64,000 bases of DNA from Propionibacteriaceae bacterium. Lineage in GTDB: Bacteria; Actinomycetota; Actinomycetes; Propionibacteriales; Propionibacteriaceae. Shown one piece after another: positions 18,116-26,810 of the stretch. Positions within the stretch are counted from its first letter, which is position 1; every line of letters begins with the position of its first letter. Under the pieces are notes generated by a model that worked only from the letters and a program-made list of their open reading frames with translations, made no database searches and was not told the DNA's origin. Location: contig JAFKJK010000009.1 of assembly GCA_017306015.1 (NCBI GenBank), positions 248,001 through 312,000 of the forward strand, written 5' to 3'. A program made the translations under genes and the position numbers.

Positions 18116-19453
18116 CTACTTGGCTGCAGCGATCGCGGTCTGGACGCTCGCCGCAGCGTCGGCCGGGCTCTGCTGCCCGGACGCGACCGCTGACAGGGCG
18201 TCCCCGAGCGCGGTCTTCACGTCGGCGTTGGTGATCTCGCGGCTGCCGACAAGGTTCTTCAGCGCGGGTGCGAGAGCCTCGATGGCCTTGGTCTGGGCGG
18301 GCGTCGCGACGTCACTCAGGTCGACCGGGACGGACGCGAGCGCCGGCTGCTGGACGGTCTTTGCCATGATCTTCTGGCCTTCCTCGCTCGCGGTGAGCCA
18401 GGTGACGAAGGTCTCGGCGGCCTCCTTGTTCTTGCTGGAGTCCGCGACGGCGAAGCCCACGTCCGGGCCGCCGAACAGCGTTCCGGTGGTGCCGCCGTCC
18501 ACGACCTGCGGGAAGAAGTAGGGCATGAAGACGGTGTTCTTGTCGAAGCCGGAGCCGTAGGTCTCGGCCATGGACGCCAGTCCGGACTTGGTGGCATCGC
18601 TGGAGGCCCAGGTGCCGAAGATCACCATCGCGGCCTGACCCTTGCCGAAGGCGTCGTTCGCGTCCGGGTAGGCGGTCGCGCCGAGCGCACCCTCCTGGAA
18701 GATGCCGTCGGTGAAGAACGACTTCCAGACCTCGAAGGCCTTGACGAACTCGGGGGAGGAGAAGTCGGCCTCGCCGGCCAGCGCCTTGTAGAACAACCCC
18801 GGCGAGCTCTGGTTGATGATCGACTGGTACACGTCGATGTTCTGCCAGGAGTCCTTGGCTCCCTGCACGATGCAGTACTTCTTGGCCTTCTTCACCGCTG
18901 CGCAGAAGGTCTTCAGCTCGGCCATGTTGGTCGGGACGGTCAACTTGAGGGAGTCGACCAGGGTCTGGTTCGCCCAGATCGTCCCGCCACCGGTGATCAT
19001 CCACGGCAGGGCCACCTGCTTGCCGTCGACCGAGAGCTGGTCGGTGGCGATCAGCTTGGACTTCCAGTCGTCTCCCAGTTGCTTGGCGATCGCAGGGCTC
19101 AGATCCTCGGCCAGTGGAGCGAATTGCGTGGTCAACGCGCCGACCTGGAGGCCGAACACGTCTGGCCCCGAGCCGGCCTGGAGCGCCAGCTGGGTGGTGT
19201 TGACGTAGTCGGAGTACTGGATGAAGCGGTTCTCGACCTTGATGTTCGGGTGGGTGGCCTCGAAGGCGTCGATGTAGGGCTTGGCGGTGTCTGTGCTGGG
19301 GTTCCAGGACCAGAAGCTGATCGTCACCTGGCCTCCGGCGCTGCCACCGGCGGTCGGTGTGGACGCGGGGGTCGAGGCGCACGCGGACATCGCGAGCGTC
19401 AGCGCGACGCCGGCCGATGTCATCGCCAGGAGCAGGCGTGAGTTGCGGAACAT
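18116..19453 (-). CDS. Sugar ABC transporter solute-binding lipoprotein
   Basis: A 445-residue extracytoplasmic protein with a signal peptide ending in lipobox AMSAC (Cys about 26). The mature part is a family-1 sugar-binding protein with FWSWNPSTDTAKPYIDAFEATHP near the N-terminus and the usual two-lobe layout. It lies between the ADP-ribosylglycohydrolase-family gene and the permease genes. The C-terminal 60 residues are Ala-rich. Substrate unknown. Confidence 0.92.
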   Translation of the reverse strand: MFRNSRLLLAMTSAGVALTLAMSACASTPASTPTAGGSAGGQVTISFWSWNPSTDTAKPYIDAFEATHPNIKVENRFIQYSDYVNTTQLALQAGSGPDVFGLQVGALTTQFAPLAEDLSPAIAKQLGDDWKSKLIATDQLSVDGKQVALPWMITGGGTIWANQTLVDSLKLTVPTNMAELKTFCAAVKKAKKYCIVQGAKDSWQNIDVYQSIINQSSPGLFYKALAGEADFSSPEFVKAFEVWKSFFTDGIFQEGALGATAYPDANDAFGKGQAAMVIFGTWASSDATKSGLASMAETYGSGFDKNTVFMPYFFPQVVDGGTTGTLFGGPDVGFAVADSSKNKEAAETFVTWLTASEEGQKIMAKTVQQPALASVPVDLSDVATPAQTKAIEALAPALKNLVGSREITNADVKTALGDALSAVASGQQSPADAAASVQTAIAAAK

Positions 19454-19544
19454 CTTTGTCCTTTCGGATTCGTTGGATTGTTTGGGATTGCTGAAGTCGA
19501 CCCCCGGGACGGGGGTCGCGGTCGCCGGGCTTTGCCGGACAGAA

Positions 19545-21518
19545 TCACTCGGGGCGGTTCGACTCCGTCCACGGGAAGCGAGTGCGGTCGAGGTCGTACT
19601 GGTGAGCGTTCAGCGGCGCCGGCCCGGCGAACCCGACGTGCAGCTCGGGAACGGCGTCCCGGCCGTCGTGGACGAGCTTCACCAGCACCTCGTTCCAGCC
19701 GGCGCGAAGGGTCTGGTAGGTGCCCGCGTTCTGGGACGGCCGGATGTGGCGGTAGTCGCGACAGGTGTCGGCCTCGGCGCCGTTCAGCCAGGACCTGACG
19801 GGGCAACTGGCGTCGACGATCAGGCGCACCTCGCGCTCGTCCGGGGAATGCACGAAAGTCTGCAGGTACATGACCCCGGCCCGATCGAAGCCGTCGGCGA
19901 CCGGCTGCTCGTAGCCGTGGGCCCAGAACTCTCGCCACTCCGCCGGCCGACCGGCTGGATCGTCCGGCGATCCGCACTGCTCGGGCGCGTACTCGACCAC
20001 GAGCGGATCGACCTCGGCAGCCACCGGATAGACCTGGGAGAGCCGAACGGCGTAGCCTCCGAGCAGCACGACGGGCACCGGCCTGGGCAGCGGACGGCCG
20101 TCGATCCGGGTGCGCAGGAACAACCCGTTGACGATGCCGAGCCGGCCGGCCTCCGGAACCCTGACCTCCCACTCCAGCTCATTCCGCGCACCTGGCTCGA
20201 CCCGCACCGTCCGGGCCTGCGGGGACGGCCAGTCAGCCGGGGTGTCCAGCTCGACGGTGACGTCGAGGGGCTCGGCCCGCCGGTTCACCAGCGTGGCCGC
20301 CAGCGTCCGCTCGGTGTCGGGAACCGCGACCGGGCCCTCGCGGTAGTCGACCAGAACATCCAGGTCGGGGCCGCAGTGGGTGACGACGTTGGGGTCGCGC
20401 CCGTGGAGCTCGGCGATGCCGGCGTCGGCGTAGAGGTCGCTGAGCGCGACCTGCAGGCTCGATCCGCGCAGCAACCCTCGGGCGGTGAGGACGCGGCGCG
20501 CCGCCTCCCGGATCCGGGCCAGCAGGTCGTCCAGGTCGGCCGGAGCGGGGTTCGGGCCGTCGCTGACGTGCTGCACGCCACCCCAGGACTCGTTGGTCGC
20601 GATCGACGTGCCCAGCGGCTCGACCCACTTCTTGGTCAGTCCGCTGCTGCCGGCGATGATTCCGAGGTAGCTGCCGATGGCGGCGCCGGAGGAGTCGGTG
20701 TCGTAGCCGCAGTTGACGGTGATGCACATCCCCTCGCCGAACTCGGTGCCGTAGAGCAGCCCGATCACCTGGAAGCCGGTGTTGATCGGCGAGTACTGCG
20801 CGTTGTAGTGAGGTGCGGCGTCGAGCACCTTCCGGCGGGCCTCGGGCCAGCTCAGCCCGTCGTGGAACGCCTGGACGGCCGCCTCGACAGCACAGCGAAC
20901 CATACAGTCGAGGGGGACATACGACAGCGCGATGTCGATCAACAGGAGCTTGTCCTGGACCACGAACGCGGCCGATTCCAGCGCCGCGTTGAACAGCTCG
21001 CCGTACACGCCTTCGCCGCCGGCATGGTCGCAGATCGCATCCTCGTAGGCGTATCGTGCAGCCAGCCGCGGCGCGCCCGGAGCGACGCACGCCCAGATCT
21101 CGGAGCGGATCGGGGAGCCCATGCAGTCGATGAACCAGTTGTTGTGGTGCCCGCTGACCGGGGGCTCCAGCCCCCACCGGAGGTTGAGTTTGGAGAGGCC
21201 GTACTCGTCCCAGTTGTAGCCGATGTGGTCCAGCCAGTAGCGCGACAGGTCGCGGGCGGTGATGCCGGGCCCGACCTCCTCAAGGGCCTTGAGCCAGATC
21301 AGCTGCATCTCGAGGTCGTCGTTGGGCAGGCCGCCTTCCTTCAACTCGGGGTACCACCAGACGTCGAAGGGCTCGTCCTGGCCCCAGGCGGTCTCCAGCG
21401 GGGTGCCCAGCGTGCCGCCGGCGTTCTTGCCCTGCCAACAGCCGTACACCCGGTCGGCGTACTCGTCGCCGTCCAGGTCGAGGGTGAAGACCTCAGCGGA
21501 CTTCAGGGTGCTGCTCAT
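19545..21518 (-). CDS. ADP-ribosylglycohydrolase (ARH) family protein with C-terminal beta domains
   Basis: A 657-residue protein with no signal peptide. The N-terminal 350 residues are an ARH/DraG fold: GCWQGKNAGGTLG (about 26-38), the first metal-binding motif PNDDLEMQ (65-72) and the second, CGYDTDSSGAAIGS (about 268-281). These acidic residues bind the two Mg ions that hydrolyse N- or O-glycosidic ribosyl bonds in the family. Residues from about 430 look like beta-sandwich, carbohydrate-binding-like modules. It lies within a sugar-uptake operon, between the LacI gene and the binding protein. The substrate is therefore more likely an imported ribosyl- or other N-glycoside than ADP-ribosylated protein; that is inference. 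Confidence 0.85.
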   Translation of the reverse strand: MSSTLKSAEVFTLDLDGDEYADRVYGCWQGKNAGGTLGTPLETAWGQDEPFDVWWYPELKEGGLPNDDLEMQLIWLKALEEVGPGITARDLSRYWLDHIGYNWDEYGLSKLNLRWGLEPPVSGHHNNWFIDCMGSPIRSEIWACVAPGAPRLAARYAYEDAICDHAGGEGVYGELFNAALESAAFVVQDKLLLIDIALSYVPLDCMVRCAVEAAVQAFHDGLSWPEARRKVLDAAPHYNAQYSPINTGFQVIGLLYGTEFGEGMCITVNCGYDTDSSGAAIGSYLGIIAGSSGLTKKWVEPLGTSIATNESWGGVQHVSDGPNPAPADLDDLLARIREAARRVLTARGLLRGSSLQVALSDLYADAGIAELHGRDPNVVTHCGPDLDVLVDYREGPVAVPDTERTLAATLVNRRAEPLDVTVELDTPADWPSPQARTVRVEPGARNELEWEVRVPEAGRLGIVNGLFLRTRIDGRPLPRPVPVVLLGGYAVRLSQVYPVAAEVDPLVVEYAPEQCGSPDDPAGRPAEWREFWAHGYEQPVADGFDRAGVMYLQTFVHSPDEREVRLIVDASCPVRSWLNGAEADTCRDYRHIRPSQNAGTYQTLRAGWNEVLVKLVHDGRDAVPELHVGFAGPAPLNAHQYDLDRTRFPWTESNRPE

Positions 21519-21563
21519 CGGTTTCCTTTCACGGGTGGTTCGGGTCGGGAGCCAGGCCCGGCG

Positions 21564-22577
21564 TCAGTGTTTCCGGTCCATGGCGGGGCCGGTGGAGTGG
21601 CGGACGATCAACTGGACAGGGAGCACGATCTGCTCCGGGCCGGCGTCGCGGTCGCTGCCCTGCAGGCGCTTCACCAGCAGTTCGACGGCGGCCTGGCCCA
21701 TCGCTGCCATCGGCTGCGCGACAGTGGTCAGCGGCGGGACGGAGTGGGCGGCGAGGTCGACGTCGTCGTATCCCACTACCGACAGGTCGGACGGCACGTC
21801 GAGGTGGACGCTGTGGGCGGCCTGGATGACTCCCAGCGCCACTGCGTCGTTGGCAGTGAACACAGCGGTCGGTGGATCGTCCAGCGTCATCACCTGCAGG
21901 AGCGCCTGGTAGCCGGCGGACCGGTTCAGGTCACCCAGCACGACCAGTTCGGAGTTGACCGCGATTCCGGCCTGGGTCAGCGCGTCCTCGTAGCCGCGAT
22001 AGCGTCCGCTGGCCATCGAGTTGCTGCCGATGAAACAGATTCGCCGGTGCCCGAGCTCCAGCAGGTGGGTGACCGCGTCCCGGGCTCCGGTGCGAGTGTC
22101 GGAGGAGACCAGATCGGTGACCATCGGGTCCGTCCGCAGGCCGATGCCGACGATCGGGGTCACCGCAGCGGCCCGGCGTAGCGCCTCGTTGAGCTCGGGG
22201 CTCTCCGGGGGAGTCACGATCAGGCCGTCCACGCCGTGAGCGCGCATGCTCTCGACCGCTTCGACCGAGATCGCAGCGTCGTTCATGGAGTCGGCGAGCA
22301 CCAGCCCGTAGCCGTGCAGTCGAGCGTTCCGGCTCAGCGCGGAAGCGATCTCGGCGGTGAATGGGTTACGCAGGTCGGAGACGACGAAGCCCAGCAAGCC
22401 TGTGTTCTTGGTGGTCAGGCTGGCCGCTGCCCGATTGGGGATGTAGCCCAACTCATCCACCGCGCTGGCGATCCGGGCCCGAGTCGACTCGCCGACGTAC
22501 CCGTTGCCGGTCAGGTAGCGGGACACCGTCCCCATCGAGACGCCCGCCCGCTTGGCCACATCGTAGGCCGTCACCAT
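21564..22577 (-). CDS. LacI family transcriptional repressor
   Basis: A 337-residue repressor. The N-terminal helix-turn-helix and hinge read TAYDVAKRAGVSMGTVSRYL (residues 3-22), followed by the periplasmic-binding-like effector domain. It is the first gene of the minus-strand operon with the ARH enzyme and sugar importer. A double LacI-type operator lies 18-47 bp upstream of the start, so autoregulation together with the whole operon is expected. The effector is probably the imported sugar or its breakdown product. Confidence 0.94.
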   Translation of the reverse strand: MVTAYDVAKRAGVSMGTVSRYLTGNGYVGESTRARIASAVDELGYIPNRAAASLTTKNTGLLGFVVSDLRNPFTAEIASALSRNARLHGYGLVLADSMNDAAISVEAVESMRAHGVDGLIVTPPESPELNEALRRAAAVTPIVGIGLRTDPMVTDLVSSDTRTGARDAVTHLLELGHRRICFIGSNSMASGRYRGYEDALTQAGIAVNSELVVLGDLNRSAGYQALLQVMTLDDPPTAVFTANDAVALGVIQAAHSVHLDVPSDLSVVGYDDVDLAAHSVPPLTTVAQPMAAMGQAAVELLVKRLQGSDRDAGPEQIVLPVQLIVRHSTGPAMDRKH

Positions 22578-22594
22578 CGCCGCTCACTCCTATG

Positions 22595-22624
22595 TGTAAC
22601 CGATTCCACATGGAACCGGTTACA
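22595..22624. promoter_or_regulatory. Double LacI-family operator
   Basis: Two 14-bp pseudo-palindromes with the pattern TGNAACCGNTTNCA: TGTAACCGATTCCA (22595-22608) and TGGAACCGGTTACA (22611-22624). Their centres, each at the CG step, are 16 bp apart, so two dimers could bind with a 1.5-turn offset. The two sites are themselves arranged as a mirror pair, so the whole 22592-22627 block is nearly palindromic. It lies directly upstream of the LacI gene and should control the operon below. No second copy was found in the intergenic gaps of that operon. Confidence 0.85.
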
Positions 22625-22627
22625 CAT

Positions 22628-23048
22628 TAGCATCGGCTGCCGTGCTGTCAAACGCACACCAGCGGACCGAGCCGGACGGCAGGCGACCGGGGCGAACCCC
22701 GGCAGCGGCGGTCGTGCCCTGCGGCGCCGCGACGGCGAGGCTCACTGACCCGCGGCCGGCCACTCAGCCCCTCCCCGTGCCAGCCGCGCTCGGCTGAACA
22801 CCTAGTCGAACGCGTGATCGCGAGATCACAGCGCTGTCATTAGCCACCGCCAATCTCGCGCACCAAGTTGGTCACCGGGCGCCATCACCAGCACCATTCC
22901 AGCACTGCCGGCCTGTGGAAGACGCGAAGTTATCCACAGGAACGATGCCTGCTCTCGAATTCCGCCGCGATTTCCCTTAGCATCTCGGCTACACCGTCCT
23001 AGTCGCGACTAACCCCAGTCGCACCTGCCGGCGGCCAAGGAGGCGGCG
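22628..23048. other. Gene-free interval upstream of the Tad operon
   Basis: A 420-bp gap between the divergent LacI and Tad operons with no convincing coding frame. It holds a perfect 6-bp-arm palindrome GTGATC-GCGA-GATCAC (22814-22829) and an inverted repeat CCTGTGGA/TCCACAGG (22912-22940), whose right half contains the exact DnaA-box sequence TTATCCACA (22930-22938). It also holds a perfect 12-bp palindrome TAGTCGCGACTA (23000-23011). AAGGAGG precedes the first Tad gene. Confidence 0.6.
23000..23011. promoter_or_regulatory. Palindrome upstream of the Tad operon, candidate operator
   Basis: TAGTCGCGACTA is a perfect 12-bp palindrome ending 37 bp before the ATG of the first Tad gene, in the expected promoter region. 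The regulator is unknown; the BTAD protein at the end of the operon is one candidate. Confidence 0.4.
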
Positions 23049-23663
23049 ATGGCCGGACCCACCCTCAGAACGGTCCGCTCCAGGCTCGATCTGCGCTGGC
23101 TCGTCGCCGGCGTCCTGGCCATCTGCGTGGGCGGATTGGGCGCGGCCCTGCTCTATGCGAACGCCAGCAGCTCGGCGTCGGTGATCACGATCAAACGCAC
23201 CGTCTACCGTGACCAGACCATCACGGCCGACGATTTGGGCGTCATTTCCCTGGCGGTCCCAATCGGTCTGGACGTGGTCCCGGCCGACCGACTTGCGGAA
23301 ATCATCGGCAGTACGGCTATCATCGACCTACCCGCGGGAGGAATACTCACTCCTGCGGAGTTCGGTGATCCGGTCGTTCCTTCCGGATACGTGCGGCTCG
23401 GGCTTCGGCTCGACCCCGGACGGATCCCGAGCTCCGCGACGGAACCGGGAGCATCCGTGCTCCTGGTTCCGGTGGGACGTGATGGTGGCGAGCCGCCGTC
23501 GGGGGGCAGTGTGCCCGCCACCATCGCGACCATCCCCCGGTCACAGACGGACGGCTCGATCGTCGTCGACATCACGATCGCGGCGGCCGAGGGGACGCGG
23601 GTCGCGCAGCTCGCAGCCGGCGGCCAGCTGACCGTCCTGCGGGTCCCGGGGGAGAAGCGATGA
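23049..23663 (+). CDS. SAF-domain protein, CpaB/RcpC-like Flp pilus assembly factor
   Basis: A 204-residue protein with one N-terminal membrane helix (about residues 18-36) and an extracytoplasmic SAF domain (about 48-105; KRTVYRDQTITADDLG, then PAGGILTPAEF). CpaB proteins guide Flp pilus assembly on the outer side of the membrane. It is shorter than proteobacterial CpaB (about 280) and lacks the secretin-interaction tail, as expected in an organism without an outer-membrane secretin. AAGGAGG lies 6 nt before the ATG. It is the first gene of a tightly overlapping operon. Confidence 0.82.
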   Translation: MAGPTLRTVRSRLDLRWLVAGVLAICVGGLGAALLYANASSSASVITIKRTVYRDQTITADDLGVISLAVPIGLDVVPADRLAEIIGSTAIIDLPAGGILTPAEFGDPVVPSGYVRLGLRLDPGRIPSSATEPGASVLLVPVGRDGGEPPSGGSVPATIATIPRSQTDGSIVVDITIAAAEGTRVAQLAAGGQLTVLRVPGEKR

Positions 23664-24415
23664 GCGTCTTCCTGCTCGCCAGCGCGGCTCACTCGCCCGG
23701 CGTCACCGCGCTCGCTGTCGCGCTGGCCGTGACGTCGGCCGGCCCGGCGCTGCTGGTCGACGCCAACCGGGAGCCCGACCAGGCGGTGCTGGCTGGCTAC
23801 CTCCAGGGCACCGATCCGGCCGGGCGCGGGCTGGGCGGGTTGCTGCAGGCCCACCGCGAGCACCGTCCGCTCGAATCGGCACTCGGCTCGATGCTTCTGC
23901 CTCTCGGCGGCGACGCCGACTTCCTGCCCGGCTTCCCGCACCCCGGCATGGTGGCCCTGTTCACCCCGGCCTGGGCTGAGCTGGCCGCCGCGCTCGACGC
24001 CGAGCCGCGCACCGTCCTGGTGGACGCGGGACGTATCGGCTCCGCCGGGCTGCCGCAGCCGCTGGTGGACGTGAGCACCGGGGTCCTCGTGCTGGTCCGC
24101 AGCGACCTGCCCAGCCTGGCGGCGTTGCGGCTGTACCTCCCCCAACTCGTCGAGTCCGCCGGGGAGGACCGAGTCGGCCTGGTCGTGGTCGGCCCCGGCA
24201 GGCCGTACACCGCGACCGAGATCCGGCACCGGTTCGGCGTGCCGATCTGGGGCCAGCTGGCCTGGCAACCGGCCGCAGCAGCGGTCTACGCGTCCGGTGC
24301 GCAGCCCGGCCGGCGCCACCGCGCCAGCGCGTACCTCGACGACGTCGCGCAGCTGGCCGCAGGACTCGCGGAGCGCGACTCCGGCCGCCGCGTCCTGCTG
24401 GGGGCGCGGCCGTGA
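23660..24415 (+). CDS. CpaE/ParA-like protein with degenerate P-loop
   Basis: A 251-residue protein in the CpaE position of the Tad operon. It keeps the ParA/MinD-like pattern of an N-terminal strand and loop, LLVDANREPDQ near residue 37, and VLVDAGRIG near 115. The phosphate-binding loop reads ASAAHSPGVTAL and lacks the Walker Lys and the GKT/S triplet. It is therefore probably an ATPase-dead scaffold for pilus localisation. The start overlaps the stop of the SAF gene, and its stop overlaps the tadA start. Confidence 0.75.
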   Translation: MSVFLLASAAHSPGVTALAVALAVTSAGPALLVDANREPDQAVLAGYLQGTDPAGRGLGGLLQAHREHRPLESALGSMLLPLGGDADFLPGFPHPGMVALFTPAWAELAAALDAEPRTVLVDAGRIGSAGLPQPLVDVSTGVLVLVRSDLPSLAALRLYLPQLVESAGEDRVGLVVVGPGRPYTATEIRHRFGVPIWGQLAWQPAAAAVYASGAQPGRRHRASAYLDDVAQLAAGLAERDSGRRVLLGARP

Positions 24416-25854
24416 GCCGGCTGGCCGAGGTCGGCCTGTTCACCGAGGCGGTGGCCTTCCGTCCGCTGCACGCCCGGACGGAGGTGATCGAGGCGACCGG
24501 GACGGATCCGGCGATCGACTGGCAGTTGGTCGTGGCGCTGCGCCGCAAGGCGTCCGAGCTGATCAGCGCGGCGACGTCCACGGCCGGGCAGCCGCTGACC
24601 GACGTCGACCGGCGGCTGCTGGGGCGCTCGATCATCCGCGGCGTCGTCAGCGACCACGTCGACGCGCAGACGTCCAGCGGGCAGGCGCTGTGGCCGGTTG
24701 AGGTCGAGTACGCGCTCGCGCAGGCGGTGGAGAACGCCATCTTCGGCTACGGCCGGCTGCAGCCGTTGTTCGAGATCGGCGAGGCGGAGAACATCGAGAT
24801 CCACGGCTGCGACTCGGTGGTCGTCCAGTTCGGGGACGGGCACCGCGAGTCCCGTCCGCCGGTTGCCGACAGCGACACCGAACTGGTCGAGGCGATCCGG
24901 TTCCTGGGCGAGTCGGCCAGCCCGGCCCGTCCCTTCGACGACACCCACCCGATGCTGACCCTGGCGCTCGGTGACCGGTTCCGGCTGCACGCGATCGGCT
25001 TCGGGTTGAGCTACCGGCCGAGCGTGATCATCCGGCAGCACACCCTCACCGACGTCACGCTGGACGAGCTCGCCACCGGCGGGATGATGCCGGACGATGT
25101 GGCCGGCTTCCTGACCAGGGTGGTGCTGGCCCGCAAGTCGCTGGTGATCTCCGGCGACCAGGGCGCCGGCAAGACGACGCTGCTGCGGGCGCTGATCGCG
25201 GCGATCCCCGACAACGAACGGTTCGGCACCCTGGAGACCGACTACGAGCTGCTCACCCACCTGCGGCCCGGCCGGCGGAACATGCTGGCGCTGCAGTCCC
25301 GGGTCGGAATGGGCGAGGTCGTCGGTGGCCGCCGCGTCGGCGAGTTCACGGTGGCCGACCTGATCCCGGAGGCGCTGCGGCAGAACCTGTCCCGGTTGAT
25401 CGTCGGCGAGGTTCGCGGCGGCGAGGCCGGGGCGCTCTTCGAAGCCCTGTCGACCGGCGCCGGGACCCTCGCCACGACCCACTCCCACTCGGCCGCGTCC
25501 ACGATCGACCGGCTGGCGTCGCGGGTCGCCCAGGGCGGCGTCCTGACGATCGAGGAGGCCTACCGCCAGATCGCCCACCACATCCACCTGCTGGTGCACG
25601 TCCAGCTCGTCGACGACACCTGGCGCGGCGGGCTGCGGACGCGCCGGGTGGCCGAGATCCGCCAGCTCACCGGCGGGATGGAGGCCGGACGGCCGGTGAC
25701 GCACCTCGCCTATCGCAGTGAACCCGGCGGCCACTACGACTTCCATCCCGACGCCGACCTGTTGGCCGAGCTCGCTGCCTACGCCGACGTCCCCGACCGC
25801 AACGCCTGGCCCGGACAGAACCGCGCCCCCGAGTCCGACGGACGGTGGCCATGA
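24412..25854 (+). CDS. tadA: Tad secretion ATPase (TadA/CpaF)
   Basis: A 480-residue hexameric secretion ATPase that powers Flp pilus assembly at the cytoplasmic face. Walker A is SGDQGAGKTT (about residues 246-255), the Asp-box region includes FGTLETDYEL, and Walker B with the following box reads RLIVGEVRGGEA, then TTHSHSA. The N-terminal 150 residues are the variable domain of the CpaF type. The start overlaps the preceding gene; the TGA overlaps the ATG of tadB. Confidence 0.94.
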   Translation: MSRLAEVGLFTEAVAFRPLHARTEVIEATGTDPAIDWQLVVALRRKASELISAATSTAGQPLTDVDRRLLGRSIIRGVVSDHVDAQTSSGQALWPVEVEYALAQAVENAIFGYGRLQPLFEIGEAENIEIHGCDSVVVQFGDGHRESRPPVADSDTELVEAIRFLGESASPARPFDDTHPMLTLALGDRFRLHAIGFGLSYRPSVIIRQHTLTDVTLDELATGGMMPDDVAGFLTRVVLARKSLVISGDQGAGKTTLLRALIAAIPDNERFGTLETDYELLTHLRPGRRNMLALQSRVGMGEVVGGRRVGEFTVADLIPEALRQNLSRLIVGEVRGGEAGALFEALSTGAGTLATTHSHSAASTIDRLASRVAQGGVLTIEEAYRQIAHHIHLLVHVQLVDDTWRGGLRTRRVAEIRQLTGGMEAGRPVTHLAYRSEPGGHYDFHPDADLLAELAAYADVPDRNAWPGQNRAPESDGRWP

Positions 25855-26810
25855 TCGCCCTGGCCGCGCTGTGGGGCGCGCTGATCGCCGGCGGCATCGT
25901 GGCCGTCGTCTTCGCCGTCAACAACCCACCACGCTCACGCCCGGCTCCGTCCACAGGGCTGTGGAAAAAGGCTGTGGACGGTGGCGTCCGGCAGCACGGG
26001 GTCCGGCTGCTGGTCGCTCTCGCCGCCGGCCTGCTCGCGTCCGCTGTCACCGGCTGGCCGCTGCTGGTGCTGCTCGTCCCCGCGGTGGCGTTCGCCCTGC
26101 CCACGCTGCTCGCCGCTCCGCCCGACCGCGAGCTCGACCTGCTGCAGGCGATCGACCGCTGGGTGCGCACCCTGGGCTCGCTGCTGCCGACCGGACGCTC
26201 GATCGCCGATGCCATCCGGGTGTCCACGAAGCAGGCGCCGGCCCTGATCGCCCCCAACCTGCGCGTGCTCGCGGCCCGCCTCGACGACCGCTGGACGATC
26301 GAGCAGGCACTCCGCGCGCTCGCCGACGAACTCGACAGCCCCGACGCGGACGCCGTCCTTGCGGCCCTCGCACTCGCCGCCCAGCGCGGCGGGACCGGCG
26401 CGGGCACGACCCTCGCCGCGCTCGCCGACAACCTCTCCGACCGGCTGCGCGCCCTGCGCGAGATCAGCACCGAACGGGCCAAACCGCGGTTCGTCGTCCG
26501 CCAGGTCACCCTGATCACGACCGTCGTCCTCGGCGCCGCCCTCCTCTTCGGCGGCGACTTCTTCGCTCCCTTCGGCACACCGTTCGGGCAGGTGCTGCTC
26601 GCCGCGCTGGTGCTCGCCTACCTCGGTTCGCTGCTGTTCCTGCGCCGGATGACCCTGCCCCGCGCTCGTCAGCGAATCCTGACCAGCGCGCCGAACGACA
26701 CCGAACTGGACGACGGGGACGGGCCCCACGGCTCCCGAGCGGCCCGGAGCCACCGGTCCGGACGCCGCAGCTCGGCCGTGCCCGACGCACCCACCGCGGT
26801 GATGCCGTGA
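25851..26810 (+). CDS. tadB: Tad platform protein TadB
   Basis: A 319-residue membrane protein of the T2SSF/TadB family that forms half of the inner-membrane platform. It has helices near residues 5-25, 55-85 and a pair at about 225-265 (LITTVVLGAALLFGG), with a central cytoplasmic helical domain containing LGSLLPTGRSIADAI. The ATG at 25851 overlaps the TGA of tadA (ATGA); a GTG two codons earlier is less likely. An inverted repeat of CCACAG elements lies at 25949-25979 inside the gene. Confidence 0.88.
   Translation: MIALAALWGALIAGGIVAVVFAVNNPPRSRPAPSTGLWKKAVDGGVRQHGVRLLVALAAGLLASAVTGWPLLVLLVPAVAFALPTLLAAPPDRELDLLQAIDRWVRTLGSLLPTGRSIADAIRVSTKQAPALIAPNLRVLAARLDDRWTIEQALRALADELDSPDADAVLAALALAAQRGGTGAGTTLAALADNLSDRLRALREISTERAKPRFVVRQVTLITTVVLGAALLFGGDFFAPFGTPFGQVLLAALVLAYLGSLLFLRRMTLPRARQRILTSAPNDTELDDGDGPHGSRAARSHRSGRRSSAVPDAPTAVMP

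Noticed and set aside
19281..22181. 966-codon plus-strand open frame across the ARH and LacI genes
   Set aside because: Shadow of the well-supported minus-strand genes; it spans gene boundaries and has no recognisable domain.
22912..22940. Replication origin, from the exact DnaA box TTATCCACA
   Set aside because: Only one exact box with one inverted partner; no dnaA or dnaN and no AT-rich unwinding region.
25949..25979. CCACAG/CTGTGG inverted repeats as a regulatory site
   Set aside because: Inside the tadB coding sequence with normal protein continuity; probably chance in GC-rich DNA.
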